This document shows, piece after piece, positions 19,051 to 28,140 of a stretch of 64,000 nucleotides of DNA. Position numbers and translations under genes: made by a program. Where the stretch lies: assembly GCF_000146185.1 (NCBI RefSeq), contig NC_012778.1, forward strand, positions 144,001 through 208,000. Direction: 5' to 3'. Under the pieces are notes generated by a model. That model was not told where the DNA came from. It searched no databases and saw only the letters and a program-made list of their open reading frames with translations. How positions within the stretch are numbered: the first letter of the stretch is position 1; each line of letters begins with the position of its first letter. Origin of the DNA: [Eubacterium] eligens ATCC 27750 (GTDB lineage: Bacteria; Bacillota; Clostridia; Lachnospirales; Lachnospiraceae).

Positions 19051-20814
19051 ATGAATTCAAGAAAAGAAAGTGGATTTACATATATAGTGAGAACTGCATT
19101 TTGTTATGCGTTATCTATACTGATTGCAATAGCATTTATTACGATTGTAAGCATGGGGCTGGATACGATGCAGATGGCGGGAAAAGCAAAGAGTCTGAAG
19201 GCTGATCTTGGAGAACTGACAGCGAGTATAAATGAGAAAGACTTTGAGAGAGCTGATGTGGCGACTGATAAGCTTGACAGTACCGTTGATGATATAGATG
19301 AACTGCTTGCTGGAAAGACATGGAGAACGGCAGCAAAGATGCCGGTTGTGGGTGAATATGTTGGTGCAGTAGACAGTCTGGTTGATATTGTGAAGATTGC
19401 TACAGGAAGAATGATAAAGCCAGCTCTGACTGTAATACAGGATTATCCGCTTGATTCTATAAAGGTTGGGGATGAGGGCTTTAATACATATACCATGGAA
19501 GCATACATAGGACTTCTGGAGGAACTGAATCCGGCAATTAATGATATTATAGGTTATCTGGATGATATTAATATTCCGGATAGTCTTGGTGGCAAGGTTA
19601 CTGAGTATACAGATAAGATGACATTGATTACGGATGCATATGCAGTAGCAGAAGATTATCTGCCATTGCTTAAGGCATTTCTTGGTGGTGGAAGTGACAG
19701 GACATACCTTCTTGCAGCACAGAACTCAACAGAGATTCGTGCGGGTGGTGGTTTCCCTGGTTCAATAGGTACAATAACGATTGTTGATGGAGTTCTTACA
19801 ATTGGTGATTTTAACAGTGTGTATGATGTGCTGCCTTATGGTACTCCGGCATCGGTTGGACCAAGTGAGTTAGAGAATACATTATTTGGAAACTGGATGC
19901 ATTATCCAAGAGATGCAAGTTTTAATCCTGATTTTGAGAGAGTTGCTGAAATTTGGGCTAAAGCATACGGTAATAAGAGTAATACAACTGTTGATGGCGT
20001 AATATCGCTTACTCCAACTATAATCCAGAGACTTCTTAGCTATATGGGAGAAGTACAGTTATCTGACGGAACAGTCCTTAATGGTGAGAATGCAACACAG
20101 ATGTTACAGCATGACTTGTATTACAAGTATTTTAATAATGCATCATATACAGACGGTACTAATGATGTGGTAGATTCACTCTTTGCTGAGACAGCCAAGA
20201 CAACTATGAGCAGACTGGTAGATGATTTTGACCTTAACAAGATTGCAGGTTATTTGTCAGTGTTTAATGCCGGTGCAGAAGACAGAACAATTATGATGTG
20301 GATGGCAGATGAAACAGAACAGCAATATGTCAGGGATGTGGGCTGCTCAGGAGGACTTAATGATAATCCTGAGAATCCGGAAATTGGTGTATACATCAGT
20401 GGTTCAGACCCATGTAAGCTTGGATGGTATGTGAATGTCAACACGCAGATTGGAGAAGCACAGGTTAATGAAGATGGAACGAGAACATATGATGTAACAG
20501 TAACTGTTGAGAATACTATTGATAATAATACAATCAAGACAGCTGGCACTTATATCCTTGGAAGCTATGAGGGCGCATGGAGAGGCTATATACATCTTTT
20601 CGCACCAGCAGGCGGAACAATATCTGATGTAAAGGCAGACAGCAACGGTGGATTTAGAAAGTCCAAGTATGAAAATCTCGAAGTTGCTTATAATCTTAAC
20701 GTTATGATATATCCACAGAAGTCAATGAATATAACTTATAAGGTTACGACAGCTGAGGGAGTTACTACTGTCCCTAAAGTCAGCATGACACCTACATTGC
20801 AGGGATACAGATAA
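19051..20814 (+). CDS. DUF4012 surface protein
   Basis: A 587-residue protein with one N-terminal membrane anchor (about residues 12-35) and a long extracytoplasmic part. The DUF4012 signature is seen in YLLAAQNSTEIRAGGGFPGS. A coiled-coil-like stretch rich in Lys/Asp/Glu follows the anchor (about 40-95). DUF4012 proteins are commonly encoded beside exopolysaccharide and LCP genes, but their function is not established. It starts 29 bp after the LCP gene with AAGAAGG before the ATG, so it belongs to the same operon. A role in polymer assembly or anchoring is inference. Confidence 0.8.
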   Translation: MNSRKESGFTYIVRTAFCYALSILIAIAFITIVSMGLDTMQMAGKAKSLKADLGELTASINEKDFERADVATDKLDSTVDDIDELLAGKTWRTAAKMPVVGEYVGAVDSLVDIVKIATGRMIKPALTVIQDYPLDSIKVGDEGFNTYTMEAYIGLLEELNPAINDIIGYLDDINIPDSLGGKVTEYTDKMTLITDAYAVAEDYLPLLKAFLGGGSDRTYLLAAQNSTEIRAGGGFPGSIGTITIVDGVLTIGDFNSVYDVLPYGTPASVGPSELENTLFGNWMHYPRDASFNPDFERVAEIWAKAYGNKSNTTVDGVISLTPTIIQRLLSYMGEVQLSDGTVLNGENATQMLQHDLYYKYFNNASYTDGTNDVVDSLFAETAKTTMSRLVDDFDLNKIAGYLSVFNAGAEDRTIMMWMADETEQQYVRDVGCSGGLNDNPENPEIGVYISGSDPCKLGWYVNVNTQIGEAQVNEDGTRTYDVTVTVENTIDNNTIKTAGTYILGSYEGAWRGYIHLFAPAGGTISDVKADSNGGFRKSKYENLEVAYNLNVMIYPQKSMNITYKVTTAEGVTTVPKVSMTPTLQGYR

Positions 20815-20876
20815 TGAATACCGAGCTCCTTACCTGCATATACTTCTATTATTCAACAATAATGGAGGTGTGCATT

Positions 20877-21398
20877 GTGAACAGAGTAATCAAAAAACTT
20901 AATATAACCATGATAATAGGGATTCTGGCAGTATGGGTGTCAGGATCCTTATTTCATTTTGTGTATGACTGGACTGGACATAACACATTGGTCGGGCTGT
21001 TCTTTCCAACCAATGAATCTACATGGGAGCATATGAAGCTGGCGTTTCTGCCAATGAATCTGTATGGAATATATACATGGTATGCCTTAAAGGATAGATT
21101 TGCAGCAAGCGGTTTTGCAATTCTTCTTGGCGCAAATGTGGCAACATGGGCAATTCCGTTTCTGTACTACACATATATGGGAGTTCTTGGATTTTCAAAA
21201 ATGTGGCTTGATATTGCAACATTTTTTGTGGCAGTGCTAACCGGTTTTGCTGTGGAGTATCATGTGTTAAGACATGCCGGGCATGAGAGCTTTGTACTTG
21301 GAACATGGATTATGGCAATTGTTGATTTTGTGATGGCAGCAGCATTTGTTTCATGCTCATATGGCGCGCCTGCGCTTGGCATATTTGCAAAACCTTAA
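20877..21398 (+). CDS. DUF6512-type small integral membrane protein
   Basis: A 173-residue protein with about five membrane segments. SGSLFHFVYDWTGHN, FFPTNESTWEHMK and LPMNLYG match the DUF6512 family of Clostridia, of unknown function. I chose GTG 20877, which has a full GGAGGTG six bases upstream, over the earlier in-frame start at 20814 that abuts the preceding stop codon. Function unknown; the strictly conserved His and Glu in the loop suggest metal or small-ligand binding, which is only a guess. Confidence 0.75.
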   Translation: MNRVIKKLNITMIIGILAVWVSGSLFHFVYDWTGHNTLVGLFFPTNESTWEHMKLAFLPMNLYGIYTWYALKDRFAASGFAILLGANVATWAIPFLYYTYMGVLGFSKMWLDIATFFVAVLTGFAVEYHVLRHAGHESFVLGTWIMAIVDFVMAAAFVSCSYGAPALGIFAKP

Positions 21399-21407
21399 AA
21401 ATAACAG

Positions 21408-21436
21408 TTGACAATATCTAATTATAATAGTATGCT
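21408..21436 (+). promoter_or_regulatory. Promoter of the ytrA-like operon
   Basis: TTGACA (21408-21413), 17-bp spacer, TATGCT (21431-21436). The operator palindrome begins 3 bp after the -10 box, over the expected transcription start. Confidence 0.7.
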
Positions 21437-21438
21437 AC

Positions 21439-21465
21439 AACTGTACTAATTAACATAGTACAGTT
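21439..21465. promoter_or_regulatory. Perfect palindromic operator for the GntR/YtrA-type regulator
   Basis: Inverted repeat AACTGTACTA (21439-21448), 7-nt AT-rich centre, TAGTACAGTT (21456-21465), a perfect 10-bp match. Its core TGTACTA/TAGTACA is of the type bound by YtrA-subfamily GntR repressors. The site covers the likely +1 position, so autorepression is expected. Confidence 0.75.
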
Positions 21466-21515
21466 ACTACACAAGCTTGTAACCAGTTTAAATAATACAC
21501 AGAAAGGAAAGGAAC

Positions 21516-21884
21516 ATGTTCACTATAGATGTCATGTCGCGAGTGCCAGTCTATGAACAGCTTATTAAGCAGGTGGAAGACCAGGTGCTTAAAGGAATTA
21601 TGAAGGAAGGCGATAAGATGCCGTCGGTACGGTCGCTATCGATGGAGCTGTCTACTAATCCGAATACAATCCAGAAAGCATACATGGAGTTGGACAGAAG
21701 AGGAATTCTGGTGAGTGTACCGGGAAAGGGTTCTTTTATATCGGCAGAGGCGTTAAAGATTGTCGGTAATCAGTCTAAGGAAAAGCTGTCAGATCTTAAG
21801 GAGATTGTAAGAAAGCTTGCATACGCAGGGGTGAGTAAGAGTGAGATAACAGATATGATTGAGGAGGTTTATAAGAAAATATGA
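21516..21884 (+). CDS. GntR-family (YtrA subfamily) transcriptional repressor
   Basis: A 122-residue regulator with an N-terminal winged helix-turn-helix (about residues 10-75; YEQLIKQVEDQVLKG, MPSVRSLSMELSTNPNTIQKAY) and a short helical C-terminal dimerisation tail, the length and layout typical of YtrA. AGGAAAGGA precedes the ATG. Its stop overlaps the start of the ABC ATPase gene (ATGA), and a perfect palindrome lies over its promoter. It very likely represses this three-gene ABC operon and responds to a cell-envelope stress or drug, as YtrA relatives do. Confidence 0.93.
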   Translation: MFTIDVMSRVPVYEQLIKQVEDQVLKGIMKEGDKMPSVRSLSMELSTNPNTIQKAYMELDRRGILVSVPGKGSFISAEALKIVGNQSKEKLSDLKEIVRKLAYAGVSKSEITDMIEEVYKKI

Positions 21885-22792
21885 TAGAGGTAAAAGGTGT
21901 TACTAAATCATTTGATGACTTTACAGCACTTGACAATGTTACCTGTAATATAGCGGAGGGCTGTATATATGGTATGGTTGGTTCTAACGGTGCAGGAAAG
22001 TCTACGCTGCTAAGAGTTCTGTCAGGTATATATAAGGCAGATAAGGGAGAAGCAATAATCGATGGAATTAATGTATATGAGAATACATACATGAAGAATA
22101 AGCTGGTGTTCGTTGCAGATGAATTATTCTTTCTTGCAGGTGCGAACATGAAGAGCATGGCTAAGTTCTATAGTTCAATATATGATAATTTTGATATGGA
22201 CAGATTCGCAGAACTTACGAAAACATTTGGACTTGATCCATCTAAGAGTATATCAAACTTTTCAAAAGGAATGAAGAGACAGGCAGCTATAATACTTGCG
22301 CTTTCAACAAGAGCTAAGTATATGTTCTTTGATGAAACATTTGACGGACTTGATCCTGTTATGCGTAATCTTGTCAAGAAGTTAATATGTGGTGATGTTG
22401 CAGAAAATAACGCTACTGTTATAGTCACATCACATTCATTAAGAGAATTGGAAGACTTATGCGATCATTTGTCACTTCTTCATAAAGGCGGGCTGGTGCT
22501 TGACAGCGATGTATTTGAACTAAAGACGAGTCAGTTCAAGGTACAGGTAGCTTTTAAGGATGATTTTGATGAGAGTAAGTTTGAGGGCATTAGAATTACA
22601 AGATACCGTCAGGAGGGGTCAGTTGCCAACATGATAGTAAGTGGCGACAGGGAACAGACCATGGACATTATAAATGCCATGAATCCGGTAGTATTTGATG
22701 TCCTCCCACTTACGCTTGAAGAAGTATTTACTTATGAGATGGAAGCACTTGGTTATACATTTGATGTGAAGGGGGATAAGACGCATGAATAA
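21881..22792 (+). CDS. ABC transporter ATP-binding protein (YtrB-like)
   Basis: A 303-residue ATPase. Walker A GSNGAGKST, a signature of the FSKGMKRQ form (instead of LSGGQ), Walker B YMFFDETFDGLD and the switch His in TSHSLREL are all present. It overlaps the regulator by 4 bp and the permease gene by 8 bp, so translation is coupled. The weakly conserved signature is normal for this export subfamily. Substrate unknown; relatives serve in cell-wall antibiotic response or in export of lipids and peptides. Confidence 0.93.
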   Translation: MIEVKGVTKSFDDFTALDNVTCNIAEGCIYGMVGSNGAGKSTLLRVLSGIYKADKGEAIIDGINVYENTYMKNKLVFVADELFFLAGANMKSMAKFYSSIYDNFDMDRFAELTKTFGLDPSKSISNFSKGMKRQAAIILALSTRAKYMFFDETFDGLDPVMRNLVKKLICGDVAENNATVIVTSHSLRELEDLCDHLSLLHKGGLVLDSDVFELKTSQFKVQVAFKDDFDESKFEGIRITRYRQEGSVANMIVSGDREQTMDIINAMNPVVFDVLPLTLEEVFTYEMEALGYTFDVKGDKTHE

Positions 22793-24890
22793 TAAGAAAG
22801 TATTCAGCTTTCATATGTTTTTACAGACATTGAAGCAGACAAGACTTGCGGGCTTTATAATGATGGCGGTAATTACACTTATATCAGTTGTACCGATTAT
22901 TTCATCATTAAGCTATATTAAAGAATATAAACAGGTTAATAATGTAGGTGGAATTTCAGGAAATTATTTTCTGGTATTAGTATTCATAATTGTTGTACCT
23001 GTTATATCATTGATAGTATGGAGTTTTCTTAATAAGAGAAGCAGCAGTGATTTTTACCATTCAATTCCATATACAAGATTGTGCATATATCTTAGCAAGA
23101 CAGCAGCAATACTTACATGGATTGCCGGAATACTCGTTGTGTCATATGTATCACAGGCTGTTTTATTCATGGCTAACAGGCAGTATTTTAACGTGGATTA
23201 TGCAACAATGTTCAGGATGTATCTTTCGATATTTATATGCAGCCTTTTATGCATGGCAATTATAAATGTATCAATATCCATTACAGGAAACATATTAAGC
23301 AATATATGTGTTACAGGACTTATAATGTTTCTTCCAAGATTTATTGCGTTAATGGTTACAGAACTGACTGTGTTTCATGGAGAAACTTACATGATAAGTA
23401 ACAGTGGTGTGGGGTTACTTGATTCTTCCAACAATATGATTGTTGGCTGGGTATTTTCTGTATTTGATATATACAATGGTCCATCAGGAATAGCAGATAT
23501 GGTTCTCAGCCTTACAAGTAACTTATATACACTCGTGCTTGCACTTATATATATAGCGCTTGGCGCACTTCTCTTTGTAAAGAGAAAAAGTGAGACAGCA
23601 GGAAAAGCAGCTAATGGAAAGGTTCTGCCAATGATTATCAGAACACTTATCGGCTTTTCAATTGCGTTTATAGGTGTAATGATAGCATATACAAGTATAG
23701 ATAATGATGAGACAATAGCAGTTGTTGTGCTGTTTATTGTAAGTGCATTGGTTGTGTTTGTTTATGAATGTATAGTAAGTAAGAAGATGAATGTTATAAA
23801 GCAGTGTATTCCATCAATTCTTCTTGGATATGTTCTTGCAGTGGTAATTGGAACAGGAGCTAATTCATTTGGCAAATATGAGGCATCGTACGAACCGGAT
23901 GCTTCAAAACTTGCGTATGTATCAATACAGCCAATGGATATGTACTATGCTTCAGATAACGGATATTTCAGTTCTATATCATCGAAGGTTCAGTTTACAG
24001 ATGAAGAGATTCTCAAATATGTATCAGAGAAATTTGGCGCATATAAAGATAAATGTATATCAAATGGTGTTCATAATTATATTTATAATGGCAGAGGCTC
24101 AGTGACTAATTATAAGGTTGGTTTCAGACAGAATGGTGTTACACATTACAGAAGGATTCAGCTTACAGACAGTGATGCCAATAAACTATCAAGTCTGTTA
24201 AAGAAGGATGAGAAATTTGTTAAGGCATATATGGACCTTCCGGATAGTGACAAGATTTCTGTTAATTATATAACAGGTAATATGGAGGATTCTGACTGTA
24301 AAGATATATATGAAACAATTACAAGTGAAATTAAACAGATTGGTTTTGAGAAATGGTATCAGACAGTTACTTCAGATGTTGATACATTCTTGATGTCAGT
24401 ACGCTTTTCGAAAAAAGGCGTTACTTATGATATGGTTCTTCCAATCAGTAAGAATATGCCACAATCTTATAATAAGTATATTGGTATACGGAATGAATAT
24501 GCCATTAGGAATAATGAAAAAGAGCTTGGGACAATGAGCGATATTTTAAAGCAGTATTTAAATGACAGTTCCAGAACATGGGATAAATATACTAGTGGAT
24601 ATGAAACTCTTTCAGCAGTTCTTGTATATAATGATACCAGAACATATATTAATATGGATTCATATGTAAGAAAAGATGAAGAAAAAGCACAAAAAGTATT
24701 AAATGGACTTATAGAGTCCCTTGACAAGAAGAATTTTAATAAAAATATAAATGCAGATAATCCTTGTATTGTATTGAATTATGAAAAATATAATCCTGAC
24801 AATGGTGAAACTGTCCTGGCAGATGCTATTATACAGTTAAATGGTTATACAAGGACAGAAGATTATATATCTGATATTGATTATTATTAA
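22785..24890 (+). CDS. ABC transporter permease with extracellular DUF6449-like domain
   Basis: A 701-residue protein. The first half has about 8-10 membrane segments, including NKRSSSDFYHSIPYTR, a motif of the permeases paired with YtrA/YtrB-like proteins. The second half (from about residue 365) is a large soluble extracytoplasmic region of alternating strands, rich in Tyr, Ser and Asp, corresponding to DUF6449. It overlaps the ATPase gene by 8 bp and forms the transporter with it. The extracellular domain may bind the sensed compound; that is inference. Confidence 0.85.
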   Translation: MNNKKVFSFHMFLQTLKQTRLAGFIMMAVITLISVVPIISSLSYIKEYKQVNNVGGISGNYFLVLVFIIVVPVISLIVWSFLNKRSSSDFYHSIPYTRLCIYLSKTAAILTWIAGILVVSYVSQAVLFMANRQYFNVDYATMFRMYLSIFICSLLCMAIINVSISITGNILSNICVTGLIMFLPRFIALMVTELTVFHGETYMISNSGVGLLDSSNNMIVGWVFSVFDIYNGPSGIADMVLSLTSNLYTLVLALIYIALGALLFVKRKSETAGKAANGKVLPMIIRTLIGFSIAFIGVMIAYTSIDNDETIAVVVLFIVSALVVFVYECIVSKKMNVIKQCIPSILLGYVLAVVIGTGANSFGKYEASYEPDASKLAYVSIQPMDMYYASDNGYFSSISSKVQFTDEEILKYVSEKFGAYKDKCISNGVHNYIYNGRGSVTNYKVGFRQNGVTHYRRIQLTDSDANKLSSLLKKDEKFVKAYMDLPDSDKISVNYITGNMEDSDCKDIYETITSEIKQIGFEKWYQTVTSDVDTFLMSVRFSKKGVTYDMVLPISKNMPQSYNKYIGIRNEYAIRNNEKELGTMSDILKQYLNDSSRTWDKYTSGYETLSAVLVYNDTRTYINMDSYVRKDEEKAQKVLNGLIESLDKKNFNKNINADNPCIVLNYEKYNPDNGETVLADAIIQLNGYTRTEDYISDIDYY

Positions 24891-24988
24891 TTACTTCTTA
24901 TGTTGAATTAATGTAATATAATAAGTATAAGTAATGGGGTGGTGCGTCGGCATCATCCAATTATTTAAGATAGAAAAGGAACAGGATT

Positions 24989-25051
24989 ATGTACGATTAC
25001 AATGATGCTGTTGTGGCAGCAGCACTTGACTGTGCCGCAAATAATATATAA
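24989..25051 (+). CDS. Possible 20-residue small protein
   Basis: ATG 24989 follows AAAAGGAACAGG and reads MYDYNDAVVAAALDCAANNI before TAA. A promoter-like TATAAT lies at about 24915-24920, and an 8-bp hairpin (GGGGTGAC 25063-25070 / GTCACCCC 25081-25088) follows. Reading frame, ribosome site and flanking signals are all plausible, but the length is too short to prove coding. Function unknown. Confidence 0.4.
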   Translation: MYDYNDAVVAAALDCAANNI

Positions 25052-25062
25052 TTGCAGGTGGT

Positions 25063-25088
25063 GGGGTGACCCATAATAAAGTCACCCC
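25063..25088 (-). terminator. Hairpin between the small ORF and the minus-strand gene
   Basis: Perfect 8-bp stem GGGGTGAC / GTCACCCC with a 10-nt AT-rich loop. Its right arm overlaps the last codons of the minus-strand gene. No good T tract is present on either strand, so termination strength is uncertain; it may serve both convergent units. Confidence 0.4.
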
Positions 25089-25336
25089 TGAAAATTGTCA
25101 CTTGCCTTGCGGTCACATAACTGACTATATATATCAGGACCAAGTCCTGTCTGTAATTCTGTATAGGCTTTTCTTAACTGTTCGTCAGTCATATGCTCAC
25201 GTTTTCTTTCGATTGCATTAATGCTGTCTAGAATCACTTTGTCCTGATTATCGTGAGTTTCCCAATTATACATAGTTTGCCCTTTTACGATAGATTTATT
25301 GTTGTTGTCTGTTGGAAGATTTTCTGAGTTATTCAT
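25082..25336 (-). CDS. Small hydrophilic protein of unknown function
   Basis: An 84-residue protein, rich in Asn, Asp and Gln, with no membrane segment or signal peptide. It has a helical second half (about residues 28-60: ILDSINAIERKREHMTDEQLRKAY). The ATG at 25336 has GAGGAG seven bases upstream; an earlier in-frame ATG at 25351 lies before that site and is rejected. It stands alone on the minus strand between plus-strand operons. I do not recognise the family. Confidence 0.65.
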   Translation of the reverse strand: MNNSENLPTDNNNKSIVKGQTMYNWETHDNQDKVILDSINAIERKREHMTDEQLRKAYTELQTGLGPDIYSQLCDRKASDNFQG

Positions 25337-25401
25337 ATCTGTTCTCCTCAATTATTTTTTAGAATCTTCTAATATTATCTGCGTTAATTACGTGTCTATA
25401 C

Positions 25402-25430
25402 TTGAAAAAGTCATCATAGCATTGTAATAT
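25402..25430 (+). promoter_or_regulatory. Candidate promoter of the GT2 gene at 25464
   Basis: TTGAAA (25402-25407), 17-bp spacer, TAATAT (25425-25430), 33 bp before the start codon. Confidence 0.5.
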
Positions 25431-25463
25431 TAATGAATGTGCAGACACGAGAGGGGAATTTCA

Positions 25464-26204
25464 ATGGTTAATCTGGATGGGATGCTGTCAATAGTTATGC
25501 CAGCTTATAATGAGGAAAAGCTTATATATAACAGTATTAAAGAAACACTCAGAATTGTTGAAAAGTTTGTTCCAGAATTAGAGATAGTTGTGGTTAATGA
25601 TGGCAGCAGGGACAATACGAAATCTGAAATTGAAAAAGCAGTTAAAGAGGACGACAGAGTGCGTATGATAAGTTCTACCAAGAACAGAGGCAAAGGTAAT
25701 GCTATAATTGCCGGTGTTTCACAGGTGGAAGGAAAGTATGTTGCATTTGTTGATGCAGATCTCGAATTGAATCCATCACAGCTTGAAGGTTATCTTCAAA
25801 AAATGCTTGACGATAATAAAGATGTTGTAATTGGATGCAAGTTCCATAAGGATTCCAAGCTGGATTATCCATTTAAGAGAAAGGTTATAAGCATGGGGTA
25901 TTACATAATGCTGCTTGTGATGTTTCATCTTAATGTAAGGGATACACAGACAGGGCTTAAGGTATTCCGAGTGGAGGCAATCAAGCCGGTGGCACATCTT
26001 GTCAGGACATCAGGATTTGCCTATGATATAGAGCTTCTGGTTGCTATACACAGAAGAGGTTTTACGATTGCACAGATGCCAGTTGAAGTTGTATATGTCA
26101 GAGATTCGGGTAGCCGACGAATAGGTATGAAAGATATATGGCAGGCATTTATTGATACATGGGCAATATTTGGAAGAGTGTACTTTAAGCATTATTATGA
26201 TTAA
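25464..26204 (+). CDS. GT2-family glycosyltransferase, dolichyl-phosphate glucosyltransferase-like
   Basis: A 246-residue GT-A enzyme that probably loads a sugar from a nucleotide donor onto polyprenyl phosphate. Seen: LSIVMPAYNEEKLI, VVNDGSRDNT, KGNAIIAGV, FVDADLELNPSQ (DXD) and RDTQTGLKVFR, the last typical of dolichyl-P-glucose synthases and relatives. The ATG at 25464 with GAGGGGAA upstream was preferred to the in-frame start at 25437. No C-terminal membrane segment is evident. It is followed by two GH25 genes and may feed surface-glycan decoration. Confidence 0.88.
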   Translation: MVNLDGMLSIVMPAYNEEKLIYNSIKETLRIVEKFVPELEIVVVNDGSRDNTKSEIEKAVKEDDRVRMISSTKNRGKGNAIIAGVSQVEGKYVAFVDADLELNPSQLEGYLQKMLDDNKDVVIGCKFHKDSKLDYPFKRKVISMGYYIMLLVMFHLNVRDTQTGLKVFRVEAIKPVAHLVRTSGFAYDIELLVAIHRRGFTIAQMPVEVVYVRDSGSRRIGMKDIWQAFIDTWAIFGRVYFKHYYD

Positions 26205-26244
26205 AATACATGTGGTTTAGGAGAATTAGGAGATACGATTAAGA

Positions 26245-28059
26245 ATGAAAGGATTTATTGAAGGTTTAGCAGGTAAGTTAGCAGTAGTATGGAAGTCAGT
26301 ATTTGTGGCACATGCCAAGATTTGTATTATTACAGGTGCAGTTGCGGTGTCGGGAACTGCGGCAACAGTTACAGGTGTTGAGTATGTTAAACATAATAAC
26401 ACTAAAAATGTTGTGCAGGCACAGGAAACTGAGCATGAGTCTGAGACTGAAACTGAATCAGAAAGACTTGATAAACTTAATAAGATTCTTGCAGAAACTC
26501 AGGAAGAAACAGCTGAAGAAGAGAGCTCATCAGTAGAAGAGCTTGAAAGTCTCATGGAGGAAGCACTTTCAAGTGATGATACAACAAGTGAGGAACTTAA
26601 TCAGATAATTGAAGCTGTTGCAGACAGTGGTGCTGGTCCTGTTGCAGTAAAGGATATAGAAGAGCTTGAGGTAGTTGAAGATAATTCATCAGAGCCATCA
26701 AGAGAGGATGCAGAGGTTTCAGATTCAGGAACTGAGGAAACATCAAGTTCTGATCAGATATATGAAGTTAATCAGCTTGTGTATGGTATAGATGTATCAA
26801 GATGGCAGGGAGATATAGACTGGTCAAAGGTTGCTGCCGATGGAATTACATTTGCAATGATTAAATGTGGTGGCGGAGATGATGGTTTATACGAAGATAG
26901 AAAATTCAAGCAGAATATTCAGGGGGCATTAGCTAACGGTATTCAGGTAGGAATATATTTTTATTCGGGTGCAACAGATGCAAAGACTGCGTATGATGAA
27001 GCAAGTTTCTGCATTAATCTTATAAAGGATTATCAGATAACATATCCTGTAGCGTTTGACTGGGAATTAGATGGTGATTATAATTCAGTAACAGAAGCAT
27101 GTGAGACTTTCTGTAATGTAATAAAGAGTTATGGATATCAGCCAATGGTATATTCTAACAGAAACAGATGGTACAATAACTTTAATGGGGAAAAGCTTTC
27201 CAACAAATTCAAAGTATGGATGGCAGCATACTGGAGCGAGTACTATTATACTTCAACACGTTGGACATATGGTGATGACCTTGCAAGCTTTAAATGGCAT
27301 TATGATATGTGGCAGTATGGTGTAACAGATACTGTTGATGGTATTGATGGATATGTTGATATGAACATTGCATTTTTCGGATATGCCAACTATAAAGTTA
27401 ATGGTGCACAGGATGCTGCATTGACAGTAACTAATACTAACATAACAAGATATCTGGGACATGATTCGGGAAAGCTCAATGAGGGTGTGGATTTCATGTC
27501 AGGAGTTAAAGGAGTTAATTCAATAGGCTATGAGATGGACGTGGATTATGATATAATTAATTCTTCAGGAAATTCAGTTGATGAAGAAGATGCATTATCA
27601 CAGCCAGGCAGATATACAGTCAGATATTCATTTAAAGACCCGAAATCTGGTAATATAACAAAGGATGCAGTCCTTAATATCGTTGATGTTACAGCAAAAT
27701 TTGTAACACCGGATATTAATGTACAGTCAGATGTCTCAGGTAGACTTCCGGCAGGTTTCAGCTTTGTAAATGGAGTGTCTGGAACCAACAGCTTATCTGA
27801 AAATGCAACACTTACACAGTATGAGGTTATCAAAAGAAATATTGCAACCGGTGAGGAAATAACTATGTCACCGGAGCAGGCACTTGCAAATGTGTACGAT
27901 GTAAAGAATTATACTTATTCTGTTGTATATTACTTTGATGTGCCAAAGGATGGAACTGTAAAACAGACTGCTGTAATGACAGTTATAGTAAAGGAAACAG
28001 AAACAGAAAAAGAAACTCAGAAGGAGACAACGGAAGAGACGGTAATTAACAATAAATAA
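26245..28059 (+). CDS. Membrane-anchored GH25 lysozyme (muramidase) with Ig-like tail
   Basis: A 604-residue peptidoglycan hydrolase. An N-terminal membrane anchor lies at about 22-46, then an acidic Glu/Ser/Thr stretch (50-175) that should span the wall. The GH25 domain is at 179-375, with YGIDVSRWQGDIDW, KCGGGDDGLYEDRKF and the catalytic-type DWELDG near 270. Two Ig-like beta domains (about 385-475 and 480-590) and a short Glu/Thr tail follow. GGAGATACGATTAAG precedes the ATG. It lies 40 bp after a GT2 gene and 81 bp before a second, differently built GH25 gene. Catalytic family firm. Confidence 0.92.
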   Translation: MKGFIEGLAGKLAVVWKSVFVAHAKICIITGAVAVSGTAATVTGVEYVKHNNTKNVVQAQETEHESETETESERLDKLNKILAETQEETAEEESSSVEELESLMEEALSSDDTTSEELNQIIEAVADSGAGPVAVKDIEELEVVEDNSSEPSREDAEVSDSGTEETSSSDQIYEVNQLVYGIDVSRWQGDIDWSKVAADGITFAMIKCGGGDDGLYEDRKFKQNIQGALANGIQVGIYFYSGATDAKTAYDEASFCINLIKDYQITYPVAFDWELDGDYNSVTEACETFCNVIKSYGYQPMVYSNRNRWYNNFNGEKLSNKFKVWMAAYWSEYYYTSTRWTYGDDLASFKWHYDMWQYGVTDTVDGIDGYVDMNIAFFGYANYKVNGAQDAALTVTNTNITRYLGHDSGKLNEGVDFMSGVKGVNSIGYEMDVDYDIINSSGNSVDEEDALSQPGRYTVRYSFKDPKSGNITKDAVLNIVDVTAKFVTPDINVQSDVSGRLPAGFSFVNGVSGTNSLSENATLTQYEVIKRNIATGEEITMSPEQALANVYDVKNYTYSVVYYFDVPKDGTVKQTAVMTVIVKETETEKETQKETTEETVINNK

Positions 28060-28074
28060 TAACAACGGGTTACA

Positions 28075-28106
28075 AACGGCGCTATCATATGAAATGTAGC
28101 GCCGTT
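28075..28106 (+). terminator. Hairpin between the two GH25 genes
   Basis: Perfect 10-bp GC-rich stem AACGGCGCTA / TAGCGCCGTT, 12-nt loop, followed by only a weak T-rich stretch. It may act as a partial terminator or mRNA-stability element. Confidence 0.6.
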
Positions 28107-28140
28107 ATTGAGATTATACAACTTTTAAAATGGAGAAAAA

